64,000 nucleotides of DNA from Sphingomonas sp. PP-CE-3A-406 (GTDB taxonomy: Bacteria; Pseudomonadota; Alphaproteobacteria; Sphingomonadales; Sphingomonadaceae), in assembly GCF_003688625.1 (NCBI RefSeq), contig NZ_RCWY01000002.1, forward strand, positions 186,001 through 250,000, written 5' to 3'. Below, piece after piece: positions 1-10,153 of this stretch. The stretch's first letter is position 1; the number at the start of each line of letters is the position of its first letter. The notes beneath the pieces are model-generated. The model made no database searches, was not told the DNA's origin, and saw only the letters and a program-made list of their open reading frames with translations. The translations under genes were made by a program, and so were the position numbers.

Positions 1-196
1 AATATTCCCTCCTGAGGATCCATGCTGATCCTTCATTGGAGTTCCTCATAGGACGACTGTCGAGTCCAGCGGGATTGGGTCCGAAACGAACCGGCCGAAG
101 CCGGAGCGACCGGCCGAAACCCTCTTGCACGACTGCGCCATACGAATCTGACGTACAAAGGGTGACGCGGACCGTCCGCGCCGCTATCTGCGCCCC
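1..196. other. Non-coding leader upstream of purL
   Basis: All three plus-strand frames are closed near the left edge and I see no gene here. The segment must hold the purL promoter. No Shine-Dalgarno sequence precedes the purL ATG. A TATCTG hexamer at about 185-190 lies only a few bases before the ATG, which would fit a short-leader or leaderless transcript, but this is speculative. Confidence 0.4.
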
Positions 197-2425
<2,229 letters not shown>

Positions 2426-2503
2426 GGCAACGCGGCGGCGGGCGAACTGAAGCGCAGTCCGCTGCCGACTACCGCTGCCTGCCACTGCCTGCCCCCACAA
2501 GCA

Positions 2504-2606
2504 CCACCCCGGCGAAGGCCGGGGCCCAGTTGGGAAGGCCGAGGTAACGGAGCACTGCGCTCGTCATCGCCGTTCCCCAACTGGGCCCCGGCCTCCGCCG
2601 GGGTGG
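2504..2606. repeat. Palindromic repeat, family A, copy 1
   Basis: Inverted arms of about 33 bases begin CCACCCCGGCGAAGGCCGGG and surround a loop of about 35 bases. Four further copies with matching arms occur at 28630-28732, 30476-30579, 41937-42030 and 55333-55434. The loop keeps a TAACG-like core in most copies. The arms could form a large hairpin in DNA or RNA. Confidence 0.9.
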
Positions 2607-2642
2607 CGGATTTAAAGCGGGATAGCTCCAAACCATAGCTTG

Positions 2643-2693
2643 TTTCCCCGCGAAGGCGGGGACCCAGTCTGGGCTCCCGCCTTCGCGGGAGAA
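2643..2693. repeat. Palindromic repeat, family B, short copy
   Basis: The arms TTCCCCGCGAAGGCGGG and CCCGCCTTCGCGGGAGAA enclose a CCCAG/CTGGG centre. Related copies lie at 22231-22316, 30361-30438, 35888-35977 (inside nnr) and 51629-51681. Confidence 0.85.
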
Positions 2694-2753
2694 CAAGGAG
2701 CGGAGAGATGTCGTTCGATCAAGCTCAAGTAGGACGCAGCGATCTCCCCCTCT

Positions 2754-2839
2754 CCGTCATCCCAGCGAAAGCTGGGATCTCCCTCGTCGGACCACAGCGC
2801 CAGCCAACGGGGATACCCCAGCGTTCGCTGGAGTGACGG
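2754..2839. repeat. Degenerate palindromic repeat, family C-like
   Basis: Outer arms CCGTCA and TGACGG flank two smaller hairpins, CCCAGCGAAAGCTGGG and CCAGCGTTCGCTGG. The layout matches family C elements elsewhere in the window (for example 5561-5643), though the inner sequence differs. Confidence 0.65.
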
Positions 2840-2866
2840 GGGCGGATCGACTTCGGCGGCGACAGC

Positions 2867-2919
2867 CGAGGAGGACAACAGGCGAGGAGGACAACAGGCG
2901 AGGAGGACAACAGGCGAGG
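2867..2919. repeat. 16-bp tandem repeat, 3.3 copies
   Basis: The unit CGAGGAGGACAACAGG occurs three times without mismatch at 2867, 2883 and 2899, followed by a partial fourth copy ending at 2919. It lies in non-coding DNA. Confidence 0.9.
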
Positions 2920-3222
2920 TACGGCAGGGTATTGCGCAGGGATGACAGGTCAAGCAGATGACCTACCGACTGGCCGACGCACCAAGCCGCGAGGCATCTG
3001 ACGCCTAGATGCCCCTCAAAGCGGCCTGTCCTACACCACCCCGATATGCCAGCGTCGAACCATGACCGAAGCATTCCAAACCTACAGCGCTACCAAGACG
3101 CGTCGACCGGATCCGAGCGTCAATCGAGCACCACCTGTATCGGGCCGGCCCAGCCGAGGCCGCCACTCTTGCAACGCCGCCGCGCGCGATCATGCCGTCT
3201 TCCAGCGTGGACAACAACCTCA

Positions 3223-3332
3223 CGGAAATGCTGCGCGAGCGTCTACACTTTCTATACTTCACTTTTCCCGCAAGCCCTCTGCCCCCGCCAGAACCGCCAC
3301 GCTCGACCTCATCCATGGCGTCGCCGTCACCA
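3223..3332 (+). pseudogene. Decayed duplicate of the DUF418 gene promoter and first codons
   Basis: This stretch aligns with 3383-3487, which holds the promoter region and first 20 or so codons of the DUF418 gene. Shared blocks are GCTGCGCGAGCGTCT, CTATACTTCACT, ACGCTCGACCTCATCC and GTCGCCGTCA, about 160 bases apart. The upstream copy has lost the start codon (CAAG replaces CATG) and similarity stops after about 110 bases. It looks like the remnant of a tandem duplication, not a working gene. Confidence 0.65.
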
Positions 3333-3410
3333 GCAAGCCCGCCGTTAGGATTGCCTCATCCCAAGCGATACGACGCTCCCACGAAACGCTGCGCGAGCGT
3401 CTGCACTTCC

Positions 3411-3416
3411 TATACT
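3411..3416 (+). promoter_or_regulatory. Candidate -10 element of the DUF418 gene
   Basis: TATACT lies 13 bases before the ATG at 3430, so transcription would begin only a few bases upstream of the start codon. The same hexamer and its surroundings are preserved in the decayed upstream duplicate. No confident -35 element is visible. Confidence 0.35.
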
Positions 3417-3429
3417 TCACTCTGCCCGC

Positions 3430-4686
3430 ATGACCCCCGCCCCCCCCAGAATCACGACGCTCGACCTCATCCGAGGGGTCGCCGTCATGGGCATCCTCGC
3501 ATCAAACATCGCCGCATTCGGCTTCCCCGAATTCGCCTACATGACCCCCGCCTCGATGGGCACGCCGAGCACGCCGGACCTGATCGCCTGGACGACCACC
3601 TTCATCGTTATCGACGGCAAGATGCGCGGGCTCTTCTCGTTCCTGTTCGGCGCATCGATGCTGCTCGTCCTCGACCGAGCCGAGGCGAATGGCGAAGACC
3701 CCGCGACCGTCCACCTGCGCCGCATGGCGTGGCTGTTCGTGTTCGGCGTCGCGCACCTATACCTGCTGTGGTGGGGCGACATCCTCGCGCACTACGCTCT
3801 GGTCGGCGCGATCGCGTACATGTTCGCGCGGTTGCCGGTGCGCTGGCTGATCGGCGTCGGGCTCGCCTGCATCGCGTTCCAGACGGTCGAGCTGACGACG
3901 CTCGTCGCCTACACGTTCGACCTCCACGGCGCCGCGCACCGGCCGGGCGCAACGGCGCGAGTCATCACGAACTGGCAGCTGTTGGCGGATCAATTCGGCC
4001 AGCCCTCCCGTGCCTCCGTCACCCGCGAACTCGCCATCGGTCGTGGCGGATGGCGCGATCTGGTCGCGTGGCGTTGGACGCACGCCGCTGGGCCGATCAC
4101 GTCCCTCACCGCCACTGGTCCAGAAACGCTAGGCTTCATGCTGTTCGGCATGGCGGGGCTGCGATCGGGGTTCCTGACGGGGGATTGGTCGCGGCGACGC
4201 TACACCGTGATTGCGGTCGTCGGGATCGGACTCGGCTGGATCGGCTATGCGGCCATCGCGGCGTTCGACATCGCCCACGGGTTCGACGCGCGCTATGTCG
4301 CACTGTCGTGGCTGGCGCTTGCGACACCGCTCCGGCCACTCACGATCATGGGCTACGCCGCAGCGATCATTCTGCTCGCACGGCCCTGCGGCTGGCTGAC
4401 GACTCGCGTCGCGGCGGCAGGTCGAATGGCCTTCTCCAACTATCTCGGTACGACAATCCTCTGCACCACGTTGTTCTACGGATATGGGTTCGGGCTGTAC
4501 GGCGCACTGTCGCGAGCCCAGCTCTATCTTGTGGTCGTGCCGATCTGCCTGCTGATGCTCCTATGGTCGAAGCCTTGGCTCGATCGATTCCGCTATGGCC
4601 CGCTCGAATGGCTGTGGCGCAGCCTGTCGCGATTCGCGTGGCAGCCGATGCGCGGTTCGGCGTTCACGACGAACCGATCGGACTAG
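3430..4686 (+). CDS. DUF418 domain-containing membrane protein (YeiB family)
   Basis: This 418-residue polytopic inner-membrane protein starts with the family signature RITTLDLIRGVAVMGILASN near residues 7-26. A loop with GKMRGLFSFLFGASM follows, and the C-terminal DUF418 part contains AAGRMAFSNYLGTTILCT. About eight to ten hydrophobic segments are visible. The biochemical role of the family is not established; it shares the acyltransferase-like heptahelical fold. The ATG at 3430 is chosen because the signature begins directly after it. The stop codon abuts an iron box for the next gene, and a decayed copy of its own 5' end lies upstream. Confidence 0.85.
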   Translation: MTPAPPRITTLDLIRGVAVMGILASNIAAFGFPEFAYMTPASMGTPSTPDLIAWTTTFIVIDGKMRGLFSFLFGASMLLVLDRAEANGEDPATVHLRRMAWLFVFGVAHLYLLWWGDILAHYALVGAIAYMFARLPVRWLIGVGLACIAFQTVELTTLVAYTFDLHGAAHRPGATARVITNWQLLADQFGQPSRASVTRELAIGRGGWRDLVAWRWTHAAGPITSLTATGPETLGFMLFGMAGLRSGFLTGDWSRRRYTVIAVVGIGLGWIGYAAIAAFDIAHGFDARYVALSWLALATPLRPLTIMGYAAAIILLARPCGWLTTRVAAAGRMAFSNYLGTTILCTTLFYGYGFGLYGALSRAQLYLVVVPICLLMLLWSKPWLDRFRYGPLEWLWRSLSRFAWQPMRGSAFTTNRSD

Positions 4687-4687
4687 T

Positions 4688-4702
4688 TGCGAATAAGACG
4701 CA
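4688..4702 (+). promoter_or_regulatory. Putative Fur-type operator, distal
   Basis: TGCGAATAAGACGCA is an imperfect 15-base dyad (TGCGA...CGCA) resembling alphaproteobacterial Fur or iron boxes. It begins two bases after the DUF418 stop and lies about 60 bases before bfd. The match is by eye. Confidence 0.45.
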
Positions 4703-4710
4703 AAACAGCT

Positions 4711-4725
4711 TGCGAGTGGTTCGCA
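4711..4725 (+). promoter_or_regulatory. Putative Fur-type operator, proximal
   Basis: TGCGAGTGGTTCGCA is a dyad with perfect 5-base arms (TGCGA/TCGCA) around a 5-base centre. It lies 23 bases after the start of the first box. Two such boxes in tandem directly before an iron-metabolism gene pair suggest iron-dependent repression of bfd-bfr. Confidence 0.5.
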
Positions 4726-4761
4726 TTATCCGTATCCCGTGCTTACAGCTAGGGAGTTCCC

Positions 4762-4932
4762 ATGGTCGTCTGCGTTTGCAATGCCATACGAGAATCCGAC
4801 GTTCGCAACTGCGCACGCGGCGGTTGCACTACACCGTGCCAAGCCTTCCGTTCGATGGGCCGGAAACCCAAATGCGGCCAGTGCACATCGATAGCGCGAG
4901 CGATTATCGACGAGGAACGCGCCGCTGCATAA
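4762..4932 (+). CDS. bfd: Bacterioferritin-associated (2Fe-2S) ferredoxin Bfd
   Basis: A 56-residue protein. By homology it reduces the iron core of bacterioferritin so that Fe(II) is released. It starts MVVCVCNAIRESDVR and carries cysteines at residues 4, 6, 38 and 41, the C-x-C ... C-x2-C ligand set of the BFD-like [2Fe-2S] fold, plus extra cysteines at 17, 22 and 26. The AGGGAG ribosome binding site lies just before the ATG. bfr follows 103 bases downstream, and two Fur-like boxes precede it, consistent with an iron-regulated unit. Confidence 0.88.
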   Translation: MVVCVCNAIRESDVRNCARGGCTTPCQAFRSMGRKPKCGQCTSIARAIIDEERAAA

Positions 4933-5035
4933 GCGTCGCAACAGCTAAGAAAGCCCGGAAAACCGCCATTTTTGGGGGTTGTGCTAATCTGTGTCAGCCC
5001 GCTACATGACCGTCAGAGGTGACGGAGATATGGCC

Positions 5036-5551
5036 ATGCGCGGCGACCCCCAAGTAATCGAATTCCTGAACGAGGCGCTCAAGAACGAGTTGACCGCGGT
5101 CAACCAATATTGGCTCCATTACCGGATGCTCGAGCATTGGGGCGTCTACAAGCTCGCCCAATACGAGCGGATGGAATCGATCGACGAGATGAAGCATGCC
5201 GACTGGTTGTCGGAGCGCATCCTGTTCCTCGATGGCCTGCCGAACTTCCAGCTGCTCGGCCGCCTCCGCATCGGCGAGACCGTCGAGGAGGTCCTGAAGT
5301 CGGATCTGGCGCTCGAAGTCGAGGCCACCGTCCAGCTCAAGGGCGCGATCGCGTACTGCGAAGAGGTCAAGGACTACATTAGCCGCGACCTGTTCGCCCG
5401 CATCCTCGCAAGCGAGGAAGAGCATGTCGACACGCTCGAGCGCCAGTTCGAGATGATCGCGCGGATGGGTATCCACAACTACATCCAGCTGAACTCGATC
5501 TCGGAACATGATTCGCCAAAGGCTGGCGCGGCGCCGTATTTGAAGGGGTGA
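5036..5551 (+). CDS. bfr: Bacterioferritin Bfr
   Basis: A 24-subunit iron-storage ferritin with ferroxidase activity and haem between subunits. The protein begins MRGDPQVIEFLNEALKNEL. The ferroxidase segment ESIDEMKHAD contains the conserved Glu, His and the haem-ligand Met, and EEEHVDTLE carries the later Glu/His pair. The ATG at 5036 is preferred because GGAG lies eight bases upstream and bacterioferritins begin M-(K/R)-GD; an ATG at 5030 or a GTG at 4991 is possible. At about 171 residues it is slightly longer than the usual 155-160 because of its C-terminal tail. It is paired with bfd. Confidence 0.95.
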   Translation: MRGDPQVIEFLNEALKNELTAVNQYWLHYRMLEHWGVYKLAQYERMESIDEMKHADWLSERILFLDGLPNFQLLGRLRIGETVEEVLKSDLALEVEATVQLKGAIAYCEEVKDYISRDLFARILASEEEHVDTLERQFEMIARMGIHNYIQLNSISEHDSPKAGAAPYLKG

Positions 5552-5560
5552 CCTAGCCCC

Positions 5561-5643
5561 CGCCATTCTGACGGAAGTCAGGGTCCAGAGCCGAGGGTGC
5601 GAATCCTTGCGGCTCTGGATCCCAGCTTTCGCTGGGATGACGG
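5561..5643. repeat. Palindromic repeat, family C
   Basis: The outer arms CGCCATTCTGACGGAAGTCAG and CTGGGATGACGG flank an inner GGTCCAGAGCC/GGCTCTGGATCC pair. Related copies are at 26821-26904, 38879-38958 and 44304-44387. It lies between convergent bfr and hpt and could act as a bidirectional terminator. Confidence 0.8.
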
Positions 5644-5696
5644 ATTTGGTTTATTATCTTCTTGTCGAGGGCTTCGATGAGCCCGCATCGACGGCG

Positions 5697-6134
5697 TTAT
5701 TCTTCGCCGAAGCCGGTCGGGACGGCGCGGCGACCGAAGCCGACAGCGGTTGGCTTGCGCGCGACGATCGGGTTGGCTTCGCGCTCCAGCAACGTCAGCG
5801 TCTCCCTGAACAACGGCCGCAACCGAACGATATGCTCGAGCGCCTCGTCCGGCGTATCCTGCATCTCGACACACTCGCGCGCGATGACCTCGATCGCTTC
5901 GGCCAGATCGGCGAGCGGTTCGGCCCCGAACTGCAGCGCTTCGCCCTTGAGCGTGTGCGCCGGAATCACCATTGCCGCCGCATTGAGCGATCGCATCGCC
6001 GCTTCGATCGCTGCGACCGACTTCACGCCGTCCTCGCGAAAATAACCGAGAATACGGCCAAATCCCGCACCCAGTTCACTGCGCGCCTGCGAAAACGCCG
6101 GCCAGTTGATCACGGTGCTTCCTTCGAACGACAC
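5697..6134 (-). CDS. Hpt-domain phosphotransfer protein
   Basis: A 145-residue all-helical protein with one histidine phosphotransfer domain. The motif IPAHTLKGEALQFG places the phospho-accepting His at residue 60, followed by the usual K-G pair. Such proteins shuttle phosphate between hybrid kinases and response regulators. No partner is adjacent; the window does contain two hybrid kinases (cckA and the LOV kinase) that need such carriers, but a link is only inferred. Residues 115 to the end are a variable tail. Transcribed on the minus strand downstream of tusA. Confidence 0.8.
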   Translation of the reverse strand: MSFEGSTVINWPAFSQARSELGAGFGRILGYFREDGVKSVAAIEAAMRSLNAAAMVIPAHTLKGEALQFGAEPLADLAEAIEVIARECVEMQDTPDEALEHIVRLRPLFRETLTLLEREANPIVARKPTAVGFGRRAVPTGFGEE

Positions 6135-6217
6135 TGTCGCCTTCTCCCGTTGAGCAATAGCGCCATGAAGGTCAGGGCCGCATCTTACCCCGTTCAGGTA
6201 AATACAATGTTGTCATA

Positions 6218-6439
6218 CTACCGACAAGTTACGACATACGTCCGGTAAGTTTCATCCAAAATGATCTTGATCGTTGCATCGGCTGCTTCGGCAGCCGCCG
6301 CAAGTTCGGTCGATGCCTGAGGATCGTCGGCAAGAATCTCGACGGTCCGTGCGCCGTCACGCAGCACGCGGGCAAGCCGCATCGCCGGCCAGGGGCAGCG
6401 CATACCCCGGGCGTCGATGCGGACCATGCCGGACGCCAC
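6218..6439 (-). CDS. TusA-family sulfurtransferase-like protein
   Basis: A 73-residue protein of the TusA/SirA/YedF family. The hallmark Cys lies in RGMRCPWPAMRLAR near residue 15, matching the CPxP active-site motif, and the beta-alpha-beta pattern VEILADDPQASTELAAAAEA follows. TusA relays persulfide sulfur in tRNA thiolation and other pathways; which acceptor applies here cannot be told. It begins 3 bases after the der stop codon and is probably co-transcribed with der. Confidence 0.85.
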   Translation of the reverse strand: MASGMVRIDARGMRCPWPAMRLARVLRDGARTVEILADDPQASTELAAAAEAADATIKIILDETYRTYVVTCR

Positions 6440-6442
6440 CGC

Positions 6443-7831
6443 CTAGCTGCCGCCGCCGCCCCTGCCGTTGTCGTCATACGGATTCTTCGGCGCACGGAAC
6501 ATAAGGCGGACCGGGACTGCGCCGAAGCCCAGATCCTTGCGCATCGAATTGACGAGATAGCGCTCGTAGCTCGCCGGCAGCTGATCGACACGCGTGCCAA
6601 AGATGACGAAGCTGGGCGGACGTGTCTTGACCTGCGTGACGTAGCGCATCTTGATGCGCTTGCCGCCGGGCGCTGGCGGCGGGGTCGCTTCGATCGCACG
6701 CTCGAACCAGCGGTTGAGTTCGCCCGTGCCGACGCGCTTCGACCACGCATCGCGCGTGTCGAAACAGGCCTGCAGCAACTGGTCGATGCCCTTGCCGGTC
6801 GCGCCGGACACGGTCATCACCGTGACGCCCTTGACCTGGCTCAGGCCGTCCTCGAGCGCCCGCTTGACGCCGTTGAACAGCGACGAGGCACTTTCGGCGA
6901 TATCCCATTTGTTGAGCGCGATGACGAGCGCACGGCCCTCCTGGAGCACCTTGTCGGCTATGCGGAGATCCTGCGCCTCGAGGCCGAGCGTGGCATCGAG
7001 GAGCAGCACGACGACCTCGGCAAAGTCGACCGCATGCAGCGCATCCTCGACCGACATCTTCTCGAGCTTGTCCTGCACCTTGGCACGCTTGCGCATGCCC
7101 GCTGTGTCGATCAGCCGAACCTTGCGCGCTTCGCCACCGGTCGGGTGCCAATCATAATCGACGCTAATCGAATCGCGCGTGATGCCGGCTTCGGGGCCGG
7201 TGATCATGCGGTCTTCGCCGAGGATGCGGTTGACGAGCGTAGACTTGCCGGCGTTCGGACGGCCGACGATCGCGAGCTTCAGTGGGCCCTCATATTCGTT
7301 GTCGGGCTGTTCCTCGGGCGGCTCTTCCTTGCCTTCGAGCAGTGGGAGCAGGCCTTCGAACAGGTCGCCCAGGCCTTCGCCGTGCTCCGCCGACAGCTGC
7401 ACCGGATCGCCGAAGCCGAGCGCGAGCGATTCGAGGATACCGTCTTCGCCCGCGCGGCCTTCGGCCTTGTTGGCGACGAGGATGACGGGGACATCAGCGG
7501 TGCGGAGCCAGCGCGCAATCTCCTCGTCGAGCGGGACGATGCCGGCGCGCGCATCGAACAGAAACAGCGCGACGTCAGCCTGCTCGACCGCGGCTTCGGT
7601 CTGCTGGCGCATGCGCCCGGGCAAAGTCTGCGCGTCGTGGTCTTCGTAGCCGGCGGTGTCGATGATGCGGAATTCGAGCCCGATCAGCGACGCGTCGCCT
7701 TCGCGGCGGTCACGCGTGACGCCGGGCCGGTCGTCGACCAGCGCGAGCTTCTTGCCGACGAGGCGGTTGAACAGGGTCGACTTGCCGACATTGGGGCGGC
7801 CGACGATCGCGACCACGGGGAGTTTGGACAT
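6443..7831 (-). CDS. der: Ribosome-associated GTPase Der (EngA)
   Basis: A tandem-domain GTPase needed for 50S subunit maturation. The 462-residue product has the first P-loop GRPNVGKST near residue 10 and a second, GRPNAGKST, near 190, each followed by DTAG and NKA/NKWD motifs, then a KH-like C-terminal domain. The ATG at 7831 (MSKLPVVAIVGRPNVGKST) is chosen because the P-loop begins right after it. bamB lies upstream on the same strand, separated by a palindromic repeat; tusA follows directly. The YfgM-BamB-Der order is widely conserved in proteobacteria. Confidence 0.97.
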   Translation of the reverse strand: MSKLPVVAIVGRPNVGKSTLFNRLVGKKLALVDDRPGVTRDRREGDASLIGLEFRIIDTAGYEDHDAQTLPGRMRQQTEAAVEQADVALFLFDARAGIVPLDEEIARWLRTADVPVILVANKAEGRAGEDGILESLALGFGDPVQLSAEHGEGLGDLFEGLLPLLEGKEEPPEEQPDNEYEGPLKLAIVGRPNAGKSTLVNRILGEDRMITGPEAGITRDSISVDYDWHPTGGEARKVRLIDTAGMRKRAKVQDKLEKMSVEDALHAVDFAEVVVLLLDATLGLEAQDLRIADKVLQEGRALVIALNKWDIAESASSLFNGVKRALEDGLSQVKGVTVMTVSGATGKGIDQLLQACFDTRDAWSKRVGTGELNRWFERAIEATPPPAPGGKRIKMRYVTQVKTRPPSFVIFGTRVDQLPASYERYLVNSMRKDLGFGAVPVRLMFRAPKNPYDDNGRGGGGS

Positions 7832-7871
7832 GGGAGGGCCCTTAGCGCGTGTCGCGCGAAAGGTCACCTAG

Positions 7872-8018
7872 TCCCTCACCCCTCCGGGGAGAGGGAGGGA
7901 GGAGCGAAGCGACGGAAGGGTGCGGGGAGTTGTAGAAACCGTTCCGAGCCTCACGCCCCTCACCCTTCCCACCGCAAGCGCGGCGGGCCCCTTCCCTCTC
8001 CCCGGCGGGGAGAGGGAG
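7872..8018. repeat. Palindromic repeat of the CCCTCTCCCC type (family E)
   Basis: The arms CCTCCGGGGAGAGGGAGG and CCTTCCCTCTCCCCGG form a large inverted repeat of nearly 150 bases filling the gap between bamB and der. The same arm type is found inside valS at 56812-56912. Confidence 0.8.
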
Positions 8019-8024
8019 TCGACG

Positions 8025-9347
8025 TCACCGGTACGCGGTGACCTTGCCCTTCTGGTCGAGCGTGTAGAGCGTCGAGTTGGCGACAATCGGCGACAACGAG
8101 AACGGCGTCTTGGTCTCGATCGTAGAGCTCACCGAACCGTCGGTCGGCGAGACGAAGTTGATCTCGCCGCGCGAGTTGGTGAGCACGAGGTGGTTGCCGG
8201 CGAGAACCGGGCCGAACCACGTGATCGCATTGCTGCGCTTCTTTTCATTCTGGAACCGCGGCAGCTGGGAAATCCAGCGTGCCTTGCCGTTCGAGCGCGA
8301 AAGGCAGACGAGCTTGGCGTCGTCGGTCACCACGAACAGCCATTCGCCCGCGATCCACGGCGTCGAGATACCCGCGAAATTCTGCTCCCACAGCCGCTGG
8401 CCGGTCGCCAGTTCCAGCGCGACCATCCGGCCACCCTGCCCGACCGCATAGACGCGACCGCCATCGATCACCGGCGCCGCGTCGATATCCGACAGGCTCG
8501 ACACCGAGGTCGTGATCGACGTGCGCGACAGCGCGTCCTGCCACAGGATACGACCGTTCTCGTAGCGATAGGCGCTGAGTTCGCCGCTGGAGAAGCCGGC
8601 GACGACGGTACCCTGGCTGACCGCAGGCGCCGCGACGCCGAACACGCCCTGCGTTTCGAGCGTGCCGGACTGGACCCACTGGACCTTGCCGTCGGTCTGG
8701 TTGAGCGAGAACACCTGGTTGTCCTGCGTCAGGACATAGACCGCGCCGTTGGCGACGGTCGGCGACCCGCGCAACGGCGCGCCGGGCTTGGCACGCCACA
8801 GGATCTTGCCATCCGCCGCGCTCATCGCGACGACATCGCCGACGCCGTCGGTGGCGTAGAGCTTGCCGTCGTCATAGCTGACACCGCCGCCGAAGCGGGC
8901 TGCACGGTTGATCTTGCCTTCGGTGATCGCCGCACTCCACAGCGCCGCGCCGGTATCGGCCTTGAACGCATGGATCGTCGCGGTGACGTCACTCACGAAC
9001 AGCATGCCGTCGGCAACGACCGGTGGCGCACCCAGGCGCTCACGGTTAGAGCCACCGTCGATCGACGCCTGCCAGGCGCGCTTGGGTTGGTTGCCGAGCG
9101 CGAGCTGCCCCATCGACTTGGCGGGGTTACCGCCCGGCTGTGCCCATGCATCATTGACCGCCGGCGCCGGCAGCAGAACCTGGACATCGGCAATCGCCTT
9201 GTCGGTCTCGACCTGGTTCTCGGAGACCAGGATCGATACGCGGTCCCCCACCGTCGGAGTCTTCTTACCGCCGCCCTTGAAGATACCACACCCGCTCAAG
9301 GCCACCAGCGCGGCGACGGCGACCGTCACCCGATATGTCTTCATCAT
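8025..9347 (-). CDS. bamB: Outer membrane protein assembly factor BamB
   Basis: The lipoprotein partner of the BAM complex that inserts beta-barrel proteins in the outer membrane. The 440-residue precursor has a signal peptide with lipobox LSGC, the lipidated Cys being residue 20. The rest is a beta-propeller of PQQ-like blades; repeated motifs of the form DGKILWRAKPG, DGKVQWVQSG, NGRILWQDA and TGQRLWEQNF are spaced about 40-50 residues apart. It overlaps the upstream YfgM-like gene by 4 bases (ATGA), so translation is probably coupled. Confidence 0.95.
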   Translation of the reverse strand: MMKTYRVTVAVAALVALSGCGIFKGGGKKTPTVGDRVSILVSENQVETDKAIADVQVLLPAPAVNDAWAQPGGNPAKSMGQLALGNQPKRAWQASIDGGSNRERLGAPPVVADGMLFVSDVTATIHAFKADTGAALWSAAITEGKINRAARFGGGVSYDDGKLYATDGVGDVVAMSAADGKILWRAKPGAPLRGSPTVANGAVYVLTQDNQVFSLNQTDGKVQWVQSGTLETQGVFGVAAPAVSQGTVVAGFSSGELSAYRYENGRILWQDALSRTSITTSVSSLSDIDAAPVIDGGRVYAVGQGGRMVALELATGQRLWEQNFAGISTPWIAGEWLFVVTDDAKLVCLSRSNGKARWISQLPRFQNEKKRSNAITWFGPVLAGNHLVLTNSRGEINFVSPTDGSVSSTIETKTPFSLSPIVANSTLYTLDQKGKVTAYR

Positions 9348-10084
9348 TGCGCCTTGGTATCCTCGTTTGATGCAGCCGTTTTGGTCGTTCCGGCACGCGC
9401 CTCGGTGCTCGCAACCGCGTCGACCCCCAGTACGCCGGCCATCTGAACCGCGCGTTGACGGATCGTGTCGGGTACGGTCGCGTCACGCGCGATCTGCCCG
9501 AACATCGTGCCGGCCTGCTGACGCTGGTTCATGCGGAGATAGGCGATCGCGACCATTTCGCCTGCGCTGCCCAGCCATGCGCCACCCGGTACCGCCAGCG
9601 GCCGCAGCCGTTCGACCACGACCTGCGGCTTCAATGTGTCGAACTCGGCCGACGTCTGGCGAACCAGCGCGAGATCGCGAAAGGGCTTGGCCAGCGAAGT
9701 ATCCGCGGCGATCGCGCCGAGCTTGGCAGCGGCGCCCTTCAGATCGTCCTTTTGCAGCAGCACGTCGGCCTGCGTGAACTGGGCGAGCGCGCGGTAACCG
9801 TCGCGGTTCGACTTGGCAAGTTCGGCCAGCGGCTTCGCAGCGGCCGCGGCGTTGTTCGCGCCGAGCGCGTCATACGCCACCTGAAGCTGTTCGCCCTCGA
9901 CTCCGGCCGCTTCACCATTATGGTGCTGCCAGTACAGGAAGCCGGCGAGTGCGGCGAGCGCGGCGACGACGCCGATCGCGACCCAGACGCCCCAGTTCGT
10001 CCAGAACCCGGCGAGTTGGTCGCGTCGGAGTTCTTCGTCGACCTCGCGCAAAAATGCTTCATCGGTTTTCGGCGGGAGGGCCAA
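9344..10084 (-). CDS. YfgM-like tetratricopeptide membrane protein
   Basis: A 246-residue protein with a cytoplasmic N-terminus (about residues 1-27), one transmembrane helix (WVAIGVVAALAALAGFLYW, about 33-51) and a periplasmic helical region with TPR-like repeats of Ala-rich helices. This matches the YfgM/DUF2133 family, which in enterobacteria associates with SecYEG and periplasmic chaperones. Its place immediately before bamB, with a 4-base overlap, matches the conserved proteobacterial order and supports a role in envelope protein folding. Confidence 0.88.
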   Translation of the reverse strand: MALPPKTDEAFLREVDEELRRDQLAGFWTNWGVWVAIGVVAALAALAGFLYWQHHNGEAAGVEGEQLQVAYDALGANNAAAAAKPLAELAKSNRDGYRALAQFTQADVLLQKDDLKGAAAKLGAIAADTSLAKPFRDLALVRQTSAEFDTLKPQVVVERLRPLAVPGGAWLGSAGEMVAIAYLRMNQRQQAGTMFGQIARDATVPDTIRQRAVQMAGVLGVDAVASTEARAGTTKTAASNEDTKAQ

Positions 10085-10153
10085 GGACAGCTCCGGAATA
10101 TTGGGGATGGACGACGCGGACCTTAGCCGCGCGGGAACCGAAACGGAAGCGGA

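Larger units (their letters stand above)
2426..3429. other. 1-kb intergenic region of palindromes and a decayed gene 5' end
   Basis: No convincing gene is present; the open frames here lack recognisable domains and run through repeats. In order, the region holds a palindrome at 2504-2606, a second at 2643-2693, a third at 2754-2839, a 16-bp tandem repeat at 2867-2919, unassigned sequence from 2920 to about 3220, and a degenerate copy (about 3223-3332) of the promoter and first codons of the downstream DUF418 gene. Confidence 0.7.

Noticed and set aside
2504..2606. Dispersed palindromes as a CRISPR array
   Set aside because: Copies are tens of kilobases apart with no regular spacers and no cas genes.
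3005..3316. A 103-codon minus-strand frame in the gap before the DUF418 gene
   Set aside because: No domain, no ribosome binding site, and part of it lies in the decayed duplication.
3192..5009. A 605-codon plus-strand open frame overlapping the DUF418 gene and bfd
   Set aside because: Its composition is Arg/His/Pro-rich noise typical of an out-of-frame reading of GC-rich DNA, and two recognisable proteins occupy the other frames.
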